This document shows, piece after piece, positions 42,964-54,375 of a DNA stretch of 64,000 nt. A program made the translations under genes and the position numbers. Positions within the stretch are counted from its first letter, which is position 1. Each line of letters starts with the position of its first letter. The notes beneath the pieces were generated by a model that searched no databases, had not been told where the DNA came from, and saw only the letters and a program-made list of their open reading frames with translations. The DNA comes from Symbiodinium natans. Its lineage: Eukaryota > Sar > Dinophyceae > Suessiales > Symbiodiniaceae. The stretch is taken from the NCBI GenBank assembly GCA_905221605.1, contig CAJNDS010002536.1:126001-190000 (forward strand). The letters run 5' to 3'.

Positions 42964-45406
42964 CTCATCAACCGCAGTGGGGCGCTCGAAGGTCATCAGC
43001 ACCGGCCTGGGGCCGAGCTTCCTGGGCTGCGGTACTTGCATCAACAAGGAAAGATGTGGGGTATCCAAGGTAGACTTGTGCTTGGGCGAGCGGAGGGAGG
43101 TTACCGAACAAAGGCGAGCAGTGTGATCTTCAAGAGGAATCAATAGCATCAACCCCGCCTTCTTGTCTGGCAACTGACCCCAAACCCAAGTCCTGACCGC
43201 TTGCCCGAATGCCACCCGAAAACATATCAAGCAGAACATCTGACTCTGCATGACACGGCTCCCATACTCCCCTTAGAACCTCAACAAAAATACTATGTTT
43301 GATATCCGTTTGGGTTTTATATGAACAAAAACTACAAAAAATAATTCCCAAGGGGGATATAGGCTCTTCACCAAGTCATCCCAGGCCAGCTTTGTCACGT
43401 CTACGCCGCCGACAAGGATGAGCTGATCCTCAGCTGGCGCGGGCTTTTTTTCGCCCAGAGTTTCAGCTCCATGGCCCCCTTGAAGGCATTCTGTGGCATG
43501 CAGTTCTGAACATGAGGATCTATGCCGGTCCTTGTTTGGCATATTTTGGGCATGTCTCCATGAGTCTGCACACTATGGCATGCCCTTCCTTCTTTTGCCT
43601 GAAACAAATGAAAAAATAGCGGGGCCCTTGTTTAGAGAACTGCCCAGAACGTGGCAAGGAGAGGCGTCCTCTATATGGCTCCTGGAGCCCAGGCCTCGAA
43701 ACCGACCTCCGGACCTCACAACATCGAGAATCAAGGTTTGGAGCGGCTTAGGGTTCCAACAGAGGTTTATGAGCTTAGTTTAGACAGTTTACTCCGAAGC
43801 CCTGGTGCCCTTTTGCATCAAACTGGCGCGGGCCAAGCATCCCCCTTCTGCAGGTCCTTGCCGTAAGCCAAGCCAGTACTGTGAACCTGCGCAGTCGGCT
43901 CTTTAGGCACTCGCCTCGCCTGACTGTAACATCGCACTGCAGAGTATTGACGGCAATATCGGCATCCATCTCAGTAAAACTCTTGCCCTGGTTCACTTTG
44001 CCCTTCACCTCTTTAGGCTGTTTAGGCTCTAGGGATTATAAAGTTTCGGGTTTAGGGGACCTTTTCGCCGCGAAACTCCAAACTCGAAACTGTCGTGCAG
44101 GCGAAAGAAAAAAGGACCTCAAGCATTCCCCGGCCAAACCCTTCGCCCCTTAAGGTCGGCCGGTTCGTGCACATTCATCTCAGATCCTGCGTCTTGATAT
44201 GGAAACATCTAGAATGCTGGCATATCGGGGGGGGCACAAAGAGGCCCACACCTTCCGTACCTGCCAAGGATTGTGTCTCTTGCGAACGAGCGAGGACGAA
44301 GTCGTGACGTCTCCCTCCAAGCTCGCCTGTTCAATGATGAAGGGCGCGGCAAGCTCCTTGAACTCGATGCCCAGGGACCCCGTCCTGACTTCCGCAGGAT
44401 GTTCTGGGGTAGTGAGCCAGGAATGTGCACACTTAGAACTTGTGAATGACCAAGTCTCTGCTCGAAGACCAGGTCTATCCTCGGTAAGAAACGGCACGAG
44501 CGTCTGTACGATAGACAGCAAGCTAGCAAGCTGGCACTATTGAAGGTAGTGTCACGGGCTGGAACGGCCTCTATGTAGGCATCTACGACCTGCAGCTGCT
44601 GCGTGTTCCGCCTCAATCTGGAGCCTCTGCTTTGGGTTGTGTGGTATCTCTCGTTTCCGCACACGAATCACAGCTCCGTCGGGTTCCCCCTCTGACCTTC
44701 ACAAGTCCTTCCCACATTGCCTGAGGTGTGGCAAAGATGCAAATGAAAACTTGCGCACCAGGCTGCCGCTGCAACGGAGGAGGCGGCGGGGCCTCCACAC
44801 GTGTCATCGTCTTATGTATATTTATACTCATAATATCAAACAAGTTAGTAGTATTAATACTGATAATATAAATAATTATAGTATTAATGAGTCATGTAAA
44901 GCCCTAAGCCCTCCATCGCCAGCTAAATGCCCAGGAGGCCTAATCCAGTTGCATCGCATCACGTGTGGCCCCTTCGTGATCTCGGCTGCCGCTGTCGCTG
45001 ATGGTATTCATGTACCGCAAAGCTTGGCACCCGGGTTTCTTCCTTTCAACCCCAAACACAGTTTCCCTCTATATGTCAATATGATATTCACTATGACGAT
45101 GATTCACCAACATGAAAATCCAGTCGCAGAAACAAAGTCTCTAGGTCGTTCATTCCCGCTCATGATGCGGGTAGAAGATGCTCCCAACCTCGCAACTCTG
45201 GTCACCTTGAACTGAATCATTGCACGTCTTTCACAACCGGGTGCACAGACTATCCTGAACTCCCGAAGCCCAAACTGCAAACCCCTGAACAAAAACACAC
45301 GCTGATGTCGCGCCTCGCCGAGCCGCGGCAGCGGCTCCGGAAGTGCTTCGGGTGCTTCAGGGGCTGCCGAGGGCTGCACCAGGGGCGAGTCGTGATCAAG
45401 CATCAT
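42964..45406 (-). CDS. PDZ-domain protein, multi-exon
   Basis: Predicted exons: 45406-45301 (possible start ATG at 45406; MMLDHDSPLVQPSAAPEAPE), 44691-44590 (DGAVIRVRKREIPHNPKQRL), 44403-44261 (VRTGSLGIEFKELAAPFIIE, donor CAG|GTACGG), 43428 to about 43380 (DQLILVGGVDVTKLAWDDLV) and about 43033-42964 (KLGPRPVLMTFERPTAVDE). The first four join in phase. The pattern LGIEF...PFIIEQ, then DQLILVGGVDV, then a helix, then RPVLMTF matches a PDZ fold: carboxylate-loop strand, core strand, second helix and last strand. PDZ domains bind C-terminal peptides and act as scaffolds. The carboxylate loop reads TGSLGIEF rather than the usual GLGF type. A further open frame at about 44020-43905 (GKSFTEMDADIAVNTLQC) was left out because phases join without it. 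The exact 43.4-43.0 kb join is unresolved. Confidence 0.6.
44811..44893. repeat. AT-rich island
   Basis: About 80 bp of simple AT-rich sequence (TAGTATTAATACTGATAATA) in an intron of the PDZ-domain gene. No coding potential. Confidence 0.8.
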
Positions 45407-45411
45407 GGCGC

Positions 45412-45610
45412 TCAAGGGTGCTCAAGGGCGCTAAGAACGTTTGACGGTTGAAGGGTGGCCCGTGCGGAGTTGAGGATTGAGGCCCCAAGCTTCTCGGAGG
45501 CTGCTGCCGCGCGAGGCTTTGCAAAAAGCTCGGGGTGGCTTAAGTGGTGACTGCTGTTGGAGTACTTGTGCAACACAAAGTGGAAACGCCCCATCCGCTT
45601 TCCATGGATG
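45412..45610 (-). CDS. Candidate exon, unknown protein
   Basis: The minus frame reads MGRFHFVLHKYSNSSHHLSH, PELFAKPRAAAASEKLGASI and LNSARATLQPSNVLSALEHP. It lies directly upstream of the possible PDZ start codon, so it could be the 3' end of another gene or part of the same one. A second minus frame is also open. No domain was recognised. Confidence 0.35.
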
Positions 45611-46829
45611 ACTTATGCTGCTGGCCTGGTACCGCGGCGTCGCAAACGCAGAAAACTCGACCCTGAACCTCGCCCTTGCGTGTGCTGCCAGCCCGAGATT
45701 CATTTGGGACTGTAAATGGGGTTCGTGGAATCAGGACCTATGCAGTTCAGAACCACACATGGGCCTAGACCCTTAAGAGCTCTAAGGCCTTTTCTGGAGC
45801 TACGTTCCAAGTATGCCTGAAGCATATCAGTAGCAGCACCATGCTGTGCCCGAGGGCTGTGCCAAGATAGGAGAGGGCAAAAACCTTGGTGACGGAAGCT
45901 TTTGGGAGCTACGAGCTCAGTTGTTTCGAGCTTTGACCTTCTGGGATTCTGATTCTTGGGTGGTTTCGCCTAGTGTGGCTCAATGGCCCGAGCGTCAACC
46001 CTCAGCTTCAGTCACGGGGAAATTTTGTGGTGAGGTGGTATCCTGTCTAAGCATCTGTCATGTGCAACATCAGATGGTCTGCAAGAACAGACTAGCTTGC
46101 CTCAGGGTTCAAAGCAAAGGCGCCGTAGTCACCCGTAACTAGTAGAGGCCGCAGGGCACGTCCACCCTAAAGCCTCAAATGACGGCAGGCAAAGGGCGCT
46201 CTGGGATTTTTCTTCGCCAGCCCAGAGGCTGGGGCAGCCTTGATCTCTTCCAGGCGTAGCTCATGCCATATGCTGCAAGTTGGAGCACAGGATTTCTGCA
46301 GGCGGAACTCCTGCATAGCATGGAATGAAATTTACAGGCAGCCTTCAATTCTGCGAGGCTCAAAAAAACCTAAACTCGAGTCGAGGCTTACCTTTCTTCT
46401 CTGTTTCTTTCTCCCCAAGAAGCCCTACAAAAATCAGCACTACTAAAGGGGCCTTTCGGGCCCGATAAAGATGGGATAGATATCATTGGTGTCTTTGTGA
46501 GCCTCTCTTTATTCTTGTCTTTTTATGGGCTCACGATACCATTAATACTACGGGAATGAAGTGAGCGCAAAAAGCCACATAAAATGAATGAATGTGCTGG
46601 TCTGTTAGCTCTTATTCTTGATGTTCTATTATGGTAATAAACTTCCAAAAACCCACGGAGGGACACCCTAAGAAGATACAATGTACCTTGCTGGTGTGCA
46701 CAGAAGACATGCAGGATAAGTGTGCACGTCGCAATGAATAAAAATCGTAGAAAAAGGCGAATATGCTGACTTGCTATCTTGGAGGTTTATGTGGCAAGTT
46801 TGGGTAAACAGTAGATGTTGACCAAGCAC

Positions 46830-47230
46830 CCCCTCATAGGGGAATTCAGAGGTTCCTTCACTGCGGTCCCCACTGCCTGAATCTTTGGCACTATGCTCCA
46901 TCTTGTGACGCAGATGTTTCAGCACCTGTGTCATTCGACCACGTGAAGTACGTAAAAAACAGTGTCTGCAGAGACCGAGCTTCCGGCACGGCCGGACATG
47001 CGACGAGCCTGCTGTCGTTGACTGTACAGGGCTTCCCCGTCTGCTCTCTACAACGTGACGGGCCTCTTCTGCGGTGAAGTACAACTGCGATTTCGGCGCG
47101 AAACATTGGTTGTTATTGCCATGCCTTGGCCGCCCTTCACTGAGACAGAGATGGGCACGGGCACTGCGCAGTGTGGCTCATGCGCCACTGCGCTCTGCAA
47201 GATTGCAGGGCCTTTGTTGGAGTTTCATCT
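46830..47230 (-). CDS. Two candidate exons with a possible zinc-binding segment
   Basis: The upstream exon at about 47230-47110 reads KGPAILQSAVAHEPHCAVPV then PISVSVKGGQGMAITTN. The next, 47094-46830, follows GCAG|TT and reads LYFTAEEARHVVESRRGSPV, then CRKLGLCRHCFLRTSRGRM and TQVLKHLRHKMEH, then EGTSEFPYEG with a GT donor. The spacing CxxC ... HLRHKMEH is compatible with a zinc finger but matches no family I can name. 45615-46825 has no supported gene. Confidence 0.4.
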
Positions 47231-48469
47231 TGGACCCTAGAACACCAACCTGCTTACAGTCACATGGTCGCCACTAACAAGGTCGGCAATTCGAGCTAAG
47301 AGAGAACTTCACGATACCTTGTGGAAATCGCTATGGAGGGGTCCAGCATCAGGGTTCTGTCTTTCGGGTTATGGAGGGATTGCCTTAGGCTTTAAGCAAA
47401 GCCCGGAACCACATCAGAATATTCACCCCAAACTGTTTGCCATCAGATCTACATTGAAACGATGCGAAGACAATAAGTGCAAACCTGGGTTGTGAAGAGC
47501 TTGCAAGGCTCATTGTGTTTAGACTCAAGCCCAACATCTCAAAGCGAATTCGACAAGCACAGGCTTAGCCTGGTGCTTCCATTCGTACTAAGCTCTCAGA
47601 TACTCAGGGCCTCGACAGCCGGGAGCTCGGAGCCCGAATGGACGAAAGGTGCATGAAGCCGATGGCTCTATGGCGCTTTATGGTTTTTTCGGCTGGTTTT
47701 CGGGCCTAGCGCATCACCGCACAAGCTCCGACTGCAAACGCAAACCAAGCTATTTGTTGATCTCAAGCCTGGCGATCCAGATTTGACTGAAGGGATGGGT
47801 TTGCTCATCCTTCGGGGAGGGCTCTCAAGACTTCGCAAGGCTAGAACGATTTAAGAAGTGCAGCGGGGCTTGTACCTGTCGTGCTTGAAGGGCCCTGTCC
47901 AGCCTGGTAAGCTCCAAAAAGCCAAGAAGCAACCCTAAACTCCTAAACCAACCTTGGTGGATGCCCGATGCGGCTGCTTAGGCCGCAAAACCCCACTTTC
48001 CTTGTCCTCAAAGCTTGCGCTTGCCGAGGCTGCTGCGACTGGCCATCAAGTGCTGGAAAGCAAATGTGGCCTTGCTCTCCGGCTTAATCGGATTCAGGCT
48101 CGCTTCAGGTGGCCTACCATAAGAAACCAAGACCAAGCTTCTCAGGCGTTTGTGCCGTCAAAAAGACTGGAAATCGCATGAATGAGCATTCGCTTGCACT
48201 GCTGTTAGACTCTGCCCGCCCAAAAATTCTGATGCAGTGAACCCTCCAAACCCGGGAACGCCCCCGAATTCAAGGGCTGCTACCCCCCAATCATGATACT
48301 TCTGGCATGTTGCTGCAGGATGACTGTTGGGACATGTCAAGACACTTGGGGTCGAGAGGGGGGCAGGTTTGATGTGCTTTGGTCAGCAGGAGTGAAGCCA
48401 GGGACATCCCCTGATGAACTGCGCATGAGCGTGTATTGTAGAACAGTAGGGCTTAGTAGGATTCATGCA

Positions 48470-49530
48470 CATCCCTGTGGAAAGTTTCGTGTCTCATTTC
48501 CGACCAGCGCTTGGGCCGCCACGGCTTGCTCCTCCGCAGGGTTCTTATCCTTGGCGTGACAATAACCATGAGTGATGAAGACGAACAGGTCCAGCTGCAT
48601 TCCGACATCTGAACCCTGCGCACCCCGGCCAAAAAGCAAAAAAAGAACGCTAAGGCGATGAGCTCTTCGTGCACACCTTCTCTTCGGACTTATCTCCGGG
48701 ACCACCCAGGCTTCGCTATTGTAAGGCTTATGGGATTTTCGGGTTTCAGGTTGTTCTGTGGACTGCACTGTCAGGGGCTTTGCCACTAGCCTAGCACTAC
48801 TACCCCGTCCTGCAGGGAACCGGTCAACCCCCACCCCACACACAGAAAACAGGCACCCGCGCTGGATGAAAGCGGCCTCAATACAGCAGCTCAAAGAGGT
48901 GGGTTCCAGTGCTCTTTGGGCTAGGATTTCGGGGCTTCTGGTCCTGGAGTGGTGTAATCCTCATCTTAAGGCGGATTTCCGAGTAGATGTCTTGGTTCAC
49001 GTCCTGATGCGACCGAGTGTGAGGTTTGCCTGGGATTTGGAGCAGAACCACCCTTAAAGTGCAGGCCTTCATGTTTTGTTTTTCCATCGTTGAGCTCCTC
49101 TGCTGCCATGATTCGAGCTATCGCATGTACCAGGACTCCAAGTCAAAACGTACATCTAAGTCTCGAGGCGACAAGCAGCTGTTCAACTTTTCCTTTGCCC
49201 CACGTCTGGTATTCTGGGGTGCCCGACGCTGCAGATCTTTAAAGACTCGCCGCCGCGCCTTGGGAAGCATCTTTTTTCTCTAGTCCTGCTCGGGTGTAGC
49301 TGGAACATACCTAGTGACTGGTGACCGTGGCCGATATGTGCTTACTTCAAGAACCCCCACCCCCCTCCTACCAGCCTCCCGAACTTCAATCAGAGCATGT
49401 GAGGCCCCAGATGGCCGTGCCAAAACCCGCTTACCCGCTTAGGAGGCCTCAAGGGGCCGATGTTTCGTCGAAGACATCTCTGCATCCATCCGAGCCTCAG
49501 CTCTTGAATGGGGGCTTTGCTTAGGAACAC
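48470..49530 (-). CDS. Unidentified multi-exon gene
   Basis: Consecutive minus exons. About 49530-49432 (PIQELRLGWMQRCLRRNIGP, donor GTAAGC) joins in phase to 49279-49125 (RRRVFKDLQRRAPQNTRRGA, then KLNSCLSPRDLDVRFDLESW). Then come about 49045-48905 (DVNQDIYSEIRLKMRITPLQ), about 48790-48690 (AKPLTVQSTEQPETRKSHKP) and about 48620-48470 (GMQLDLFVFITHGYCHAKDK). The protein is basic at its start. No domain was recognised and the later joins are not phase-proven. 47240-48460 shows no supported gene. Confidence 0.45.
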
Positions 49531-49759
49531 GACAACAGCTCAATGTAGGGTTGAGTAGAGCCTAGGGTAACCATCGGAAACCATGGGATCTGGTGAAGGT
49601 GTTCGTATTGCCGCGCCACTGGCTAGGCAACATCGTTGGCTGCTCAAATGCAAAGAGCAATAATTGCAGAACGCCATTCTTAGGCGCCCCACGATGAGTT
49701 CAGTCGTCCGCTCGGCGACGAGATCTACCTGGCTTATGACATAAATTGGCAGAAGCCCG

Positions 49760-50100
49760 CTGCAACATCTTGACCATTCATGGCCCCGCTAGTGGCCTTA
49801 ATGTTGCAGGTGCGGCCCTGTCGATCAACTACTCAACGGGACTTCTGTCAAGCTCTTCCCTCTTGCAACCCACGTCATCTGCTGCGATTTTGGCTTGGAA
49901 GGCGCATTGTTCGGCCCCAGACACCAGCACAGCACTTAGAGAGAGCGAGAGTCGGCTGATTCGAAATGCTGCGCCTCTGGCTGTGGAAGCTCGTCGCTGC
50001 TCAGGGCGCCGACTTTGCTGTGACCTCAGCCGTTGCTTCAGATCAAGGGTTCTTGTGGCACTTCAGGGCTTCTTGTTGGGCAGCCTCTACTACTGCGGCA
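49760..50100 (-). CDS. Candidate exon with an open shadow on the other strand
   Basis: The minus frame includes AVLVSGAEQCAFQAKIAADD then VGCKREELDRSP before a GTTGAG donor-like site. A 119-codon plus frame (49746-50105) is equally open, so strand choice rests on the minus bias of the window. Confidence 0.3.
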
Positions 50101-50209
50101 GCTAAGCGGCCGGAGAAAATCCCGGTGCCCCAGTTCCAGGCACGCCCGAAACCAGCCCCTGGTTCGCCGGGACCTGTGCCACAGTGACATCTCTGCAGTC
50201 GTTGCTACT

Positions 50210-50447
50210 TGTAGCAGGCCGATTTGTCGTCCAAGGGAATGAGTGCTAGGGGACCTCCAGAAGTTTGTGTTGTTGCGGGAAAGAAAGCTTGCTCTTGGCC
50301 CCCCTCCCTCTGCAAGTCGCAGCAGGTCAAGTGTGCCTGTTCTTCAACATGCGGGACCTTCCTGGCATCTCCAGCAACAAGGTCTTGACATGACCAGAAC
50401 AAGATAACAATATGCCGCCCTGTAAGAGGTCCTTCACAGAATCTCAC
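50210..50447 (-). CDS. Candidate exon, unknown protein
   Basis: The minus frame reads LVAGDARKVPHVEEQAHLTC then CDLQREGGQEQAFFPATTQT. Composition is protein-like with no domain recognised. The neighbouring 50452-50700 segment is open on both strands and was not assigned. Confidence 0.3.
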
Positions 50448-51181
50448 AGAGTTAGTGCCCTTTGTCGACCACGCCTATTCCCAAGGTTGTTTCAGATCCC
50501 GCCCAAGAGCCCACAACCTTGGTGAGTTGTATTCCTGCGACGGACCCTGTTCCTTTCACTAGGACAACGGTACCGGCTGAAACTTCAGACTGGCTGACGC
50601 AGTGGTCAAAGACCCCCGGTAAAAAAAGGAAGCTTGTGCATGCCACATCCCTGTCACAATGCCTCAGCTTCTCCCCCGCATGTTTTCCATAAACCGCAGC
50701 AGTCAACGGCCCATTGTGCCTTTTTTTTTGCCCACAGCTCCGAAAAAAGAAAATGAACCCGAAACCCACAAACAGAACGACTCTGAAGGAACTCGCCAAA
50801 TTCTCACTCCTGCCTGGCTCTCCCTTACCATGGTCGGCTGGTGGGCTTTTCTGGGTGTGGCCAGGCACCGCGGTCTTTGAGGGCTTGGAGGGCCGGCGCT
50901 CCTGCAAACGAGGAACTGGCTGGTACCGTGCCATGGATGGTGTGAAGCCATGTCATGCAGTATAGGGCAGTCAAGAACATGATCTGCGTACGACGCTGAA
51001 AAACGGAGCAGCAGCGGAGCTGCCAAGATGGAAGTCTCTTTGTATTGCACTTCAGGGTAGCCTACCGGGTAGGTTGACCGGAGGCTATGGTAGAATGGTC
51101 CGCTTTCAAGCTCTACACTCAGCCGAGGTCCGAACCCCCACTCCCCCCAAAACCCGAAGAAGAAAAAAAAAACACGTTCAC

Positions 51182-51274
51182 CGACGGGCTCCTCCGCTTG
51201 CTTCTGCCACGGGAAGATGGGACACCTCCAGGGCCGCCAAGCATTGGGCAAGTCCTGCATAAGCAAGCGACATT
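51182..51274 (-). CDS. Possible N-terminal exon
   Basis: An ATG-started minus frame reads MSLAYAGLAQCLAALEVSHL then PVAEASGGARR and runs into a GTGAACG donor. It could be the first exon of the gene whose later exons lie at 48.5-50.4 kb, but no join is proven. Confidence 0.35.
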
Positions 51275-51544
51275 CTAGAAGGCTCTAGCTTTTTTTTTGC
51301 CCCCCGAGCCCTGGAAGCAAGACTTGGGCACAAACACCCCGCCTGACAACGAAAGGACCTCTGTGACATTGTGAAGCCTTTTGTATAGTCTACTCCTCTT
51401 AAGAGGCACCAAAAAACCAACAAAGTCTGCACCGCACCGCTACAGGCCTCCGCCACCCCATTTGCAAAAAAACCATCTGAAAAACACCGATACTATGATA
51501 TGGGGGTTTCCGAAAACAGGGCTAGCGTTTTTGGGGTTCATCTA

Positions 51545-51916
51545 CTACAAGTATGAGGCTAAGGAAAATAAAGGAGCATCGCCTGTTTGGGGAAATGCCG
51601 CAATGCCCATATACAAATACAGCCAGACAAACCTCAGGAGTCCTCGGTCGGCGCAGGCACCCCCCGTGCCGGCGGCGCCGCACGCGGCTTTGGTGGTTCC
51701 GGGGCTGCTCGCTCTTCCTCCTTTCGGGGGTGGGAAGGGGGGGGAGGCAGTTCTGAGCCGGGGGAAGAGGGGGGGAGACTTGTCAAATCCCGTGCCCTTT
51801 TGAGCTACAATGTCCACAGCTTCGATACAGTCGCAAGTCCCCTTCTGCACACCTCCTGGCACTGTCGCCGCAATCGCTCGGCGGCAAGCTCTGTCTTTTT
51901 CTTCTCCCAAGCCCAT
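51545..51916 (-). CDS. Candidate exon, unknown protein
   Basis: The minus frame includes GEEKDRACRRAIAATVPGGV then QKGTCDCIEAVDIVAQKGTG and a Pro-rich end. It is weakly supported because overlapping plus frames are also open. 51917-52609 has open frames on both strands; the plus frame at about 52510-52620 (PESSIYHVPDIYDVHERADR) is notable but not assigned. Confidence 0.25.
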   Translation of the reverse strand: MGLGEEKDRACRRAIAATVPGGVQKGTCDCIEAVDIVAQKGTGFDKSPPLFPRLRTASPPFPPPKGGRASSPGTTKAACGAAGTGGACADRGLLRFVWLYLYMGIAAFPQTGDAPLFSLASYL

Positions 51917-52609
51917 TCACTCCAGTCCTTGCTCGTGCGAGATCATGTGGAATGATATGGGAGCCCTCCGTACCCGTCGTTCTGAGGATGTACGCAAATC
52001 CGGGGGTCTTCAATTCCTGGCCTCCCTCCCCGTTGCTCTCTCTGCGTCAAAGATGCAAAGGAAGACCTCCAAGCCTGGAGCCTCAAAGCCCCGAACCTTT
52101 CCCTCTCAGCATCTGGGTGCCAAGGCTGGTGGCATGGGTGGAGGCGGCGGCTGCCTCGGCACAGGTTTTGGGGGCGGGGAGAAGCTTGGAAGAGGGATGC
52201 AAACGTCACTCGTGTCTTCTGGCTCAGCCCTGCAATATAGGCCCGGCGTGGATGTGAAGATCGCGGATTCTTCTGTCGCAAACGGCACGGGCTTGGGTTC
52301 AACAACTGTGGGCTAAAGCTCACTTCCTCAGGTCCGTGAGCACAGACAGTACTGAAAGCTTTCCTCATCTGTCACCCCTCGCCGCTGCCGCTCGTATTCA
52401 GAGGGCCCGGGGCTCGGCTCTCAGGTTTGGAGCTGCCTGCAGTGTCGCTCCTTTCTCACGGAAGCCCTCAGATGGAGCCTCTTTTGTCCAGGGCCCTTGT
52501 CGCCCGCTGTTTGGGGAGAGCTCGGAACTGCCAGAGTCCAGCATCTATCACGTCCCTGACATCTATGACGTGCATGAGCGCGCAGATAGGCAGATGCAGG
52601 CCACGGCCG

Positions 52610-54082
52610 CTAAGATCCGAAGAGTTCGGGCTCTAGCAGCCTGTCGAGGGTGCTGTGCACGACGCGGTTCACCGTGTCGGCCTCTGAACAGCAAACCTGC
52701 GGCAAGAGGTGCAGACCTGCCTGCCTCACAAGGATCTGACAGAAAGTCTGCTTAGTAGGAATGCATTTATGACTATGACTCTTACGCCGTGCAGTTATAG
52801 GAAATCGGGGCTTAGTGCCTGCTGCGTTTCTCCCACATCCGTCGGCAAACCTTGCGACGGAGATGGGCCCCTCAAAGCCCTGCAATGTGATATTCGAGGT
52901 TCCCGGTGCGCCTCATGGTAGGTAGCTCCGAATGAGTCTGCCGCAGCCTGTGCCTCCTCGCTGGAGACCACGATGTCTAGGTCTGAATGGGTTCCTGAGC
53001 AACCCGTAAGCCCATGCGGTCGTTCTCCATAATTAGCCTCCATATCCCTCGATCAAAGGAGGCCCCTGTTTTTGTGCAGTCGGAGGCAGGCATTACGCAG
53101 GTTTGCCGGATCTGTTGGGGGTGTCAGCATGTTCTCAGAATCTTAGGGGGACCTTAGCCTTAGCCATCCTTAGCCACATTGGCAGCTTTGGAGTTCGAGG
53201 TGTTCGACAGGCCTTCGGACCAAGGCTCCGACGATGACAAGGATCATCTCTTTGCGCCTGGAGCCCATGTTCTTCGCGTCGCGCACAAACTGGGACATGG
53301 CATCAAACGTCTTCCGCTCGGCGAGGTTGAAGAAGACCAAATACCTGACAAGATGGTTCATGAATGAGGCGTCTTTGAAGGCGCTTTTTCCGTCAAGTTG
53401 TGTGCCCAGACCAGAATATAGACAGTTTGAACCCAAGCGATGACAACCTTGCTAAGCTGCTATAGCTGCTAAGGCCTGCAAGCCCAGGCACGCATCTGCG
53501 TGGTTGCGGCAATGTGACATGGTGACTGTCCGGAAGCGCTCCTGCCCAGAAGTGTCCCACAGCTGCAGCCGAATGCGGCCAACATCTTCCTGAGCTTTGC
53601 AATACAAGGCGCGAGTTATGTCAATAAGCCTACTTTATGAATTTCCCAGGATCATGCAGGTTGCCTTCTGCCCTCAAACATAAACAAACCCAGGGCTGCT
53701 TTGTTTAGGGGTTCGTGTTCGTGCTTATAGGGTTTGGCACTTCACTGATTCGCGCTCCTTGCAACCCGACGTCTGCCTGGAACCCGCACAAGGCGAAGTC
53801 CACACCTATCGTGCAGATGTACAGAGGGTCGAAGGTGCCGCGCGCCGCCTCAGATCACAGCACCCTGGACCAATCAAGATCGCAAGGCCCGAACTCTCTC
53901 CCGGACTGCAAGCTGCAAAGCTTTCAACCTACCGGAATTGTGCTCTACAACATGCTAAGCTTCACACCCAATATACCCCCAGCCCAAGTTCCCAAGAGCC
54001 TAAGAACGGCCCCCAGATCGAGGCCTGGTTCAAAAAAGCGGTCTTCCCTGTGGCAGCCGGTCCCAGCAGCATCATCCTGAAC
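52610..54082 (-). CDS. Rab-like small GTPase with degenerate G4/G5 motifs
   Basis: Predicted exons: 54082-54025 (FRMMLLGPAATGKTAFLNQ, P-loop GxxxxGKT), 53848-53777 (GTFDPLYICTIGVDFALCG, the TIGVDF effector strand), 53589-53492 (RIRLQLWDTSGQERFRTVT, G3), 53344-53229 (YLVFFNLAERKTFDAMSQFV then KEMILVIVG), 52994-52912 (THSDLDIVVSSEEAQAAADS FGATYHE) and 52696 to a stop at 52610 (VCCSEADTVNRVVHSTLDRL). All phases agree. The order and TIGVDF/WDTSGQERF place it in the Rab branch of Ras GTPases, which direct vesicle traffic. G4, normally NKxD, reads THSD. G5, normally ETSAK, reads EVCCSE. No C-terminal prenylation cysteines are present before this stop, so another exon may follow. The frame is open upstream of 54082 without a clear start. 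The 53228-52995 intron appears to be GA-AG. Confidence 0.88.
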
Positions 54083-54349
54083 CTCAAGGCAAGCTTTGCT
54101 GTTGGCCCCTCTGGGCTGAAGATTCTCGGTGCTGAGTTGCATGAGCACTTTTTTTGGAGCTTACCATGGTGAGTCTGCGCGAGTCAGAGGGGGAAATTGG
54201 CTCATCGGAGTGCTCCCAGAATATGAAGAAACCACAGTAGCTCACAGTAGCTCAGGGCCAGGGAATCTTCACGACGGCATGTTCAAGACGTTCCCCGGCA
54301 CGAGGTGCTGAAGCAAAAGTGTGTGAGGTGTCTCTGGGTGCTGAAGCAC

Positions 54350-54375
54350 GGTGTGAGTGTGTGTGTGTGTGTGCA
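54350..54375. repeat. GT dinucleotide microsatellite
   Basis: A run of GTGTGTGTGTGTGTG following GTGTGAG. No other signal. Confidence 0.85.

Noticed and set aside
42950-43070. LINE ORF1-like segment (LGPRPVLMTFERP)
   Set aside because: No reverse transcriptase or endonuclease frame is nearby. The motif is better explained as the last strand of the PDZ domain assembled from adjacent exons.
50452-50934. 160-codon minus frame and opposing 76-codon plus frame
   Set aside because: Both strands are open, neither has a recognisable motif, and splice borders are unclear.
52510-52625. Plus-strand exon (PESSIYHVPDIYDVHERADR)
   Set aside because: Protein-like, but it abuts the minus-strand Rab exon, has no partner exons on plus, and a minus frame is also open. 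Left unassigned rather than called.
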